Shown: in pieces, positions 60,344 to 64,000 of the stretch
Position numbering within the stretch: position 1 is the stretch's first letter
Layout: every line of letters starts with the position of its first letter
NCBI RefSeq assembly: GCF_004011695.2
Contig: NC_082423.1
Span: forward strand, 434,001-498,000
Direction: 5' to 3'
DNA from: Ascochyta rabiei
Lineage: Eukaryota; Ascomycota; Dothideomycetes; Pleosporales; Didymellaceae
DNA: 64,000 nt
Program-made: the position numbers and the translations under genes
Notes under the pieces: model-generated
The model's input: the letters and a program-made list of their open reading frames with translations, nothing else
Told to the model about the DNA's origin: nothing
Database searches by the model: none

Positions 60344-60981
60344 CTACAGGGCGGCGGCCACTGCGCCTACAACAGCAGCGATTGCGCCGTTGACGTATAT
60401 GCTCTTCCCGGTTACCTGGGGTGCAGCACCCTGACTACCGCTGGTTCTCGCAGCCTTGGGAACGACGCTGGACCAAATCTTATCTTCCTCCTTGCGGACA
60501 CTTTCAAACACTTTCAAAGCGTCAGTCGGCATAGCTTCGTACCTGTTTGTAAGAGTCAGCAGTGTTTGGGCGTGTGACAAAGACTTGAGTAAGCTTGTGT
60601 CTACTGGTCGGTAATGAATAGTGACGGGACGACCTTACCAGTCAGGAAGCGTAGTGTAGCGCGTGTACGCCGTACCTGTCGCTGTCACGATGTCTGGAAT
60701 TCCATCGCGCGTTCGTGCGTATGTATAGAAAGCGCCCTGGGCGCTCTTGACATCAGCTTGGGTCTCGATTGCTGCCTTGTAGCTTGCGTAGGCAGATGAG
60801 ATGGCGTTGAGGATGGACGTAGACTGGACTTGTAAGCAGGGGTAAGACGTGGGTTTGCAAGGGACAAGCTTGCCTCGGCATCGTTTGTGTACCACCATTC
60901 AGTCTGTCCGGTCTTGATGTCGAACCCAGCAAGAGCGGAGCTTGCCACTGCAGACACAGCCAGAAGGGATTTAAGGAGCAT
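60344..60981 (-). CDS. Small secreted, possibly GPI-anchored protein (three exons)
   Basis: Exons 60874-60981, 60639-60823 and 60344-60542 join to 163 codons. The start ATG (60981) is followed by a clear signal peptide, MLLKSLLAVSAVASSALAG, with probable cleavage near Ala18-Gly19. The mature part has an aromatic N terminus (TGQTEWWYTNDAE), an Ala/Tyr-rich helix-like middle and LPDWYEAMPTDALKVFESV. The C terminus is a small-residue stretch (S-G-S-Q-G-A-A) and a hydrophobic tail without charge (NGAIAAVVGAVAAAL), as in GPI-anchored proteins. Intron 2 (60543-60638, 96 bp) is GTAAGG...CTGAC...CAG. Intron 1 (60824-60873, 50 bp) is inferred: only a GC-AG intron (GAG|GCAAGC...CTTAC...CAG) restores the frame. 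No cysteine is visible in the mature protein. Function unknown; a cell-wall or surface role is a guess. Confidence 0.72.
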
Positions 60982-62015
60982 TTCGCAGGCTATTGAATAC
61001 GGAAGGCGTGAGCTGAGTTGAGTGGGTGAGTGTCTAGTCAAGTGAAGTTGGTAACAGAGGATGTGAGAAGGATGAATATGCAGACCTCTGGAGGCACAGC
61101 ACGACAAAAAGTACTGCGTTTGGCGACAGAATTTGCGCCTCGGATCTTGTCTCTGAGGCTCGCTTGGCTAGGCCTCCAGTACAATATTGAAGTCTTTAAC
61201 CCCAAACGGCGAAGCCGTTCGTTTTGGTATGATTTCCGAAAGCTTAGCGTGTGGTAAAGTTCTCTAGCCGCTGACCGGTCAGCCATGCTCGGGACCTGCA
61301 TCGTTTTTTCGAGCCTACCGGCTTCACATGAGTAGGACCAGTGCGCAAGCGAACTCTTGTGTGACTCTCACGCCAGCCTGTACGTCAGCCTCGGTCTCTA
61401 GCGGCGGAACGTGCAAGAAGACGGCGTGCCGCTTGCCGGTGTGACTCTACAGGCGGAGCAGAGCAAGATGGTGGCAGAACCCACAGACACAGGTTCCCAC
61501 ATGGTCGCTGCCTTGCACCAGCACGCTGTTCCCCCCCCCTCCACACACTGTCCCATCTTGGCGTTTTGCTGCGGATTCTTCTGCGCCGCAAAGGCAATGG
61601 AGGCGCGGTCAGCTCGCCAGAATCGGCTGGCAGTCTGCGTGCTTGTTCGTCGCAACGTGCAGGACCGCGCGAAAGCCCGTGATCAAGACCGCGATCAAGA
61701 CCGTGACGGGGGCTGTGGACTACGCGGGCACGGACCAGGTGGATTTCAACGTATGCAGATTACAGTGTCTTGTGCCGTGCCACGGGTCTGCATGCTGCAC
61801 GTGGGCTTCCTGATCCTACGTACAGCAAGGGTGGCAGTGTTGTAGGGTGAGTGGATGAGTGGATGAGTAGGGAGGGAACTGCAGCCCTATGGGAAGCTAC
61901 ATTAGTACATAGTAGATGGTCCCTGTGGCAGCCCGTGGGAGGGCTACGGTACGGAGATCGGCGGCTCTGGCTCACCGCCCGCCCTCGCACCGCAGAACCG
62001 AGCATTCCGTCGCAT
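60982..62015. other. Intergenic region between divergent genes, no supported gene
   Basis: Normal-GC sequence. The first 250 bp should hold the promoter of the minus-strand gene. Several overlapping open frames occur at 61385-61845 on both strands, but none has a recognisable domain, a conserved start or splice structure, and they read through one another. A short direct repeat (GATCAAGACCGC, GATCAAGACCGT) occurs near 61680, and GGATGAGT is tandemly repeated near 61855. A plus-strand stretch at about 61670-61750 (K-P-V-I-K-T-A-I-K-T-V-T-G-A-V-D-Y-A-G-T) looks coding-like but has no clear continuation. Confidence 0.5.
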
Positions 62016-62152
62016 TGAGGGCCTGTCTACTTCACACGATTTATCCGATTTCTAATAGAGTGTGGTAGGTGCGTTTTAGTCGATCTTAGCGTTGTTAGCA
62101 CCTGCCGGTGCCTGCTAGGGTGACGCAGCAGGAGTCGTGAGGGCACGTCAAT

Positions 62153-62617
62153 AATCGGATAGGGGTGTCTACTTTGACTGATGAGTCTGTATTTTGTATG
62201 GTACTGTATAGTATTTTAAAACTATCTGTAAGAGAGTCTACCCCAGAGGTTGAACAGACCCAGGTCACGTGCAACTGTGAGCCAGGTCACGTGCAACATT
62301 AATCAGACGATTTAATCAATTTTTCTAAACAAAATGCAGTGCCCGGTCACGTGCAGCAAAGGACTAGGTCGCGTGCACCCGAGAACCAGATCACGTGCAT
62401 AGAACCAGGTCACGTGCAACTATAATCAGACAACTTAATCGATTTCAGGTACCTCTCCAACCCAATTTTGGCTTTGCAGTCCAATTTTACAATCGTCCGA
62501 TTGTCTCTACCTTATATGGTCAACGACATAGGTTAACATCGCTATTTACTAGCATCTGCAGCTAAAATATAGCCCCACTAGTAATCAGATAATGTAAGTA
62601 GACACCCCCATCCGATT
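62153..62617. repeat. Inner inverted repeat pair inside the MITE
   Basis: AATCGGATAGGGGTGTCTAC (62153 onward, 22 bp) pairs with its inverse at 62596-62617 with one mismatch. The TGTCTACTT core is shared with the outer ends, so this is either a related MITE nested in the first or a duplicated terminus. No direct target duplication was found for the inner pair. Confidence 0.7.
62263..62416. promoter_or_regulatory. Cluster of CACGTG boxes (GGTCACGTGCA repeats)
   Basis: Five exact CACGTG palindromes at 62266-62271, 62288-62293, 62348-62353, 62392-62397 and 62411-62416, plus a one-base variant CGCGTG at 62370-62375. Nearly all lie in a longer GGTCACGTGCA or GATCACGTGCA context. A second repeated block, AATCAGAC followed by TTAATC, occurs at 62300 and 62424. 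CACGTG is the canonical site of bHLH factors in fungi. The cluster lies about 340-490 bp upstream of the AROM start codon, so a regulatory role is plausible but not shown. Confidence 0.6.
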
Positions 62618-62702
62618 TTACAAGACACTCCTTAAATCGTTCGATTGATCCGATTATTGGATCCAAGAATCGGATAAATCGTGTGAAGTAGACAGGCCCT
62701 GA

Positions 62703-64000
<1,298 letters not shown>

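Larger units (their letters stand above)
62019..62699. mobile_element. PIF/Harbinger-type MITE in the AROM promoter
   Basis: 681-bp non-coding element. The terminal inverted repeats are perfect over 32 bp (62019-62050 and 62668-62699), starting GGGCCTGTCTACTTCACACG. The 3-bp sequence TGA lies on both sides (62016-62018 and 62700-62702) as a target duplication. The GGGCCTGT terminus and 3-bp duplication are typical of PIF/Harbinger-derived MITEs. It carries a second, inner pair of inverted repeats and a cluster of CACGTG boxes. There is no RIP-like composition. It ends only 51 bp before the AROM start codon. Confidence 0.88.

Noticed and set aside
60614..60898. Separate small genes at 60614-60799 (plus) and 60635-60898 (minus)
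   Set aside because: The minus-strand frame is exon 2 of the secreted-protein gene read into intron sequence; the plus-strand frame is its antisense.
61411..61845. 144-codon plus-strand open frame and its minus-strand counterparts
   Set aside because: Low-complexity repeats (QDRDQDRD), no signal peptide, domain or splice structure; several overlapping frames of similar length exist in this GC-rich stretch, as expected by chance.

Overview
The window looks like a filamentous ascomycete chromosome (Pezizomycotina, perhaps a dothideomycete; the class is a guess). Two compartments meet near position 59,740. On the left is an AT-rich block of about 59.7 kb made almost entirely of nested, dead transposons. 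CpA and TpG are strongly depleted, TpA is in excess, and old reading frames are broken mainly by TAG and TAA codons. This is the pattern expected from repeat-induced point mutation (RIP). On the right is normal-GC sequence with two genes: a small three-exon gene for a secreted protein (60344-60981, minus) and the 5' end of the pentafunctional AROM gene (62754 to the window edge, plus). Layout from left to right: a Gypsy relic, plus strand (1-2060); a gag-like relic (2225-5030) split by a pogo/Fot1 copy (2835-4697); LTR-like and tandem repeats (5031-6600); an unrecognised coding relic (6640-7640); a second pogo copy (7646-9507); a Gypsy relic, minus strand (9510-11960); a Copia element, minus strand (11965-20510), with doubled LTRs and a third pogo copy (14242-16090); two tandem copies of one Gypsy family, plus strand (20933-24247 and 24248-31440), the second split by a fourth, much less mutated pogo copy (28121-29984); a Gypsy relic, minus strand (31440-34200); an unrecognised relic (34248-36240); a very long unrecognised minus-strand frame (36310 to about 39700); another Gypsy RNase H-integrase relic (40000-42364); and two complete, closely related 7.3-kb Gypsy elements, minus strand (42365-49656 and 52104-59398), separated by a Gypsy fragment and an inverted LTR fragment. 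No transposon protein here can be intact. The pogo copy at 28.1 kb is instructive: its 550-codon frame has no indel, yet it has about 23 premature stops and all three catalytic aspartates have become asparagine. In the right part, a 681-bp PIF/Harbinger-type MITE (perfect 32-bp inverted ends, TGA target duplication) sits 51 bp upstream of the AROM start codon and carries five CACGTG boxes, so the AROM promoter is probably largely transposon-derived. This and the unrecognised frame at 36.3-39.7 kb are the two observations most worth following up. Translations were done by eye; domain edges in the relics are approximate, and no database search was possible.
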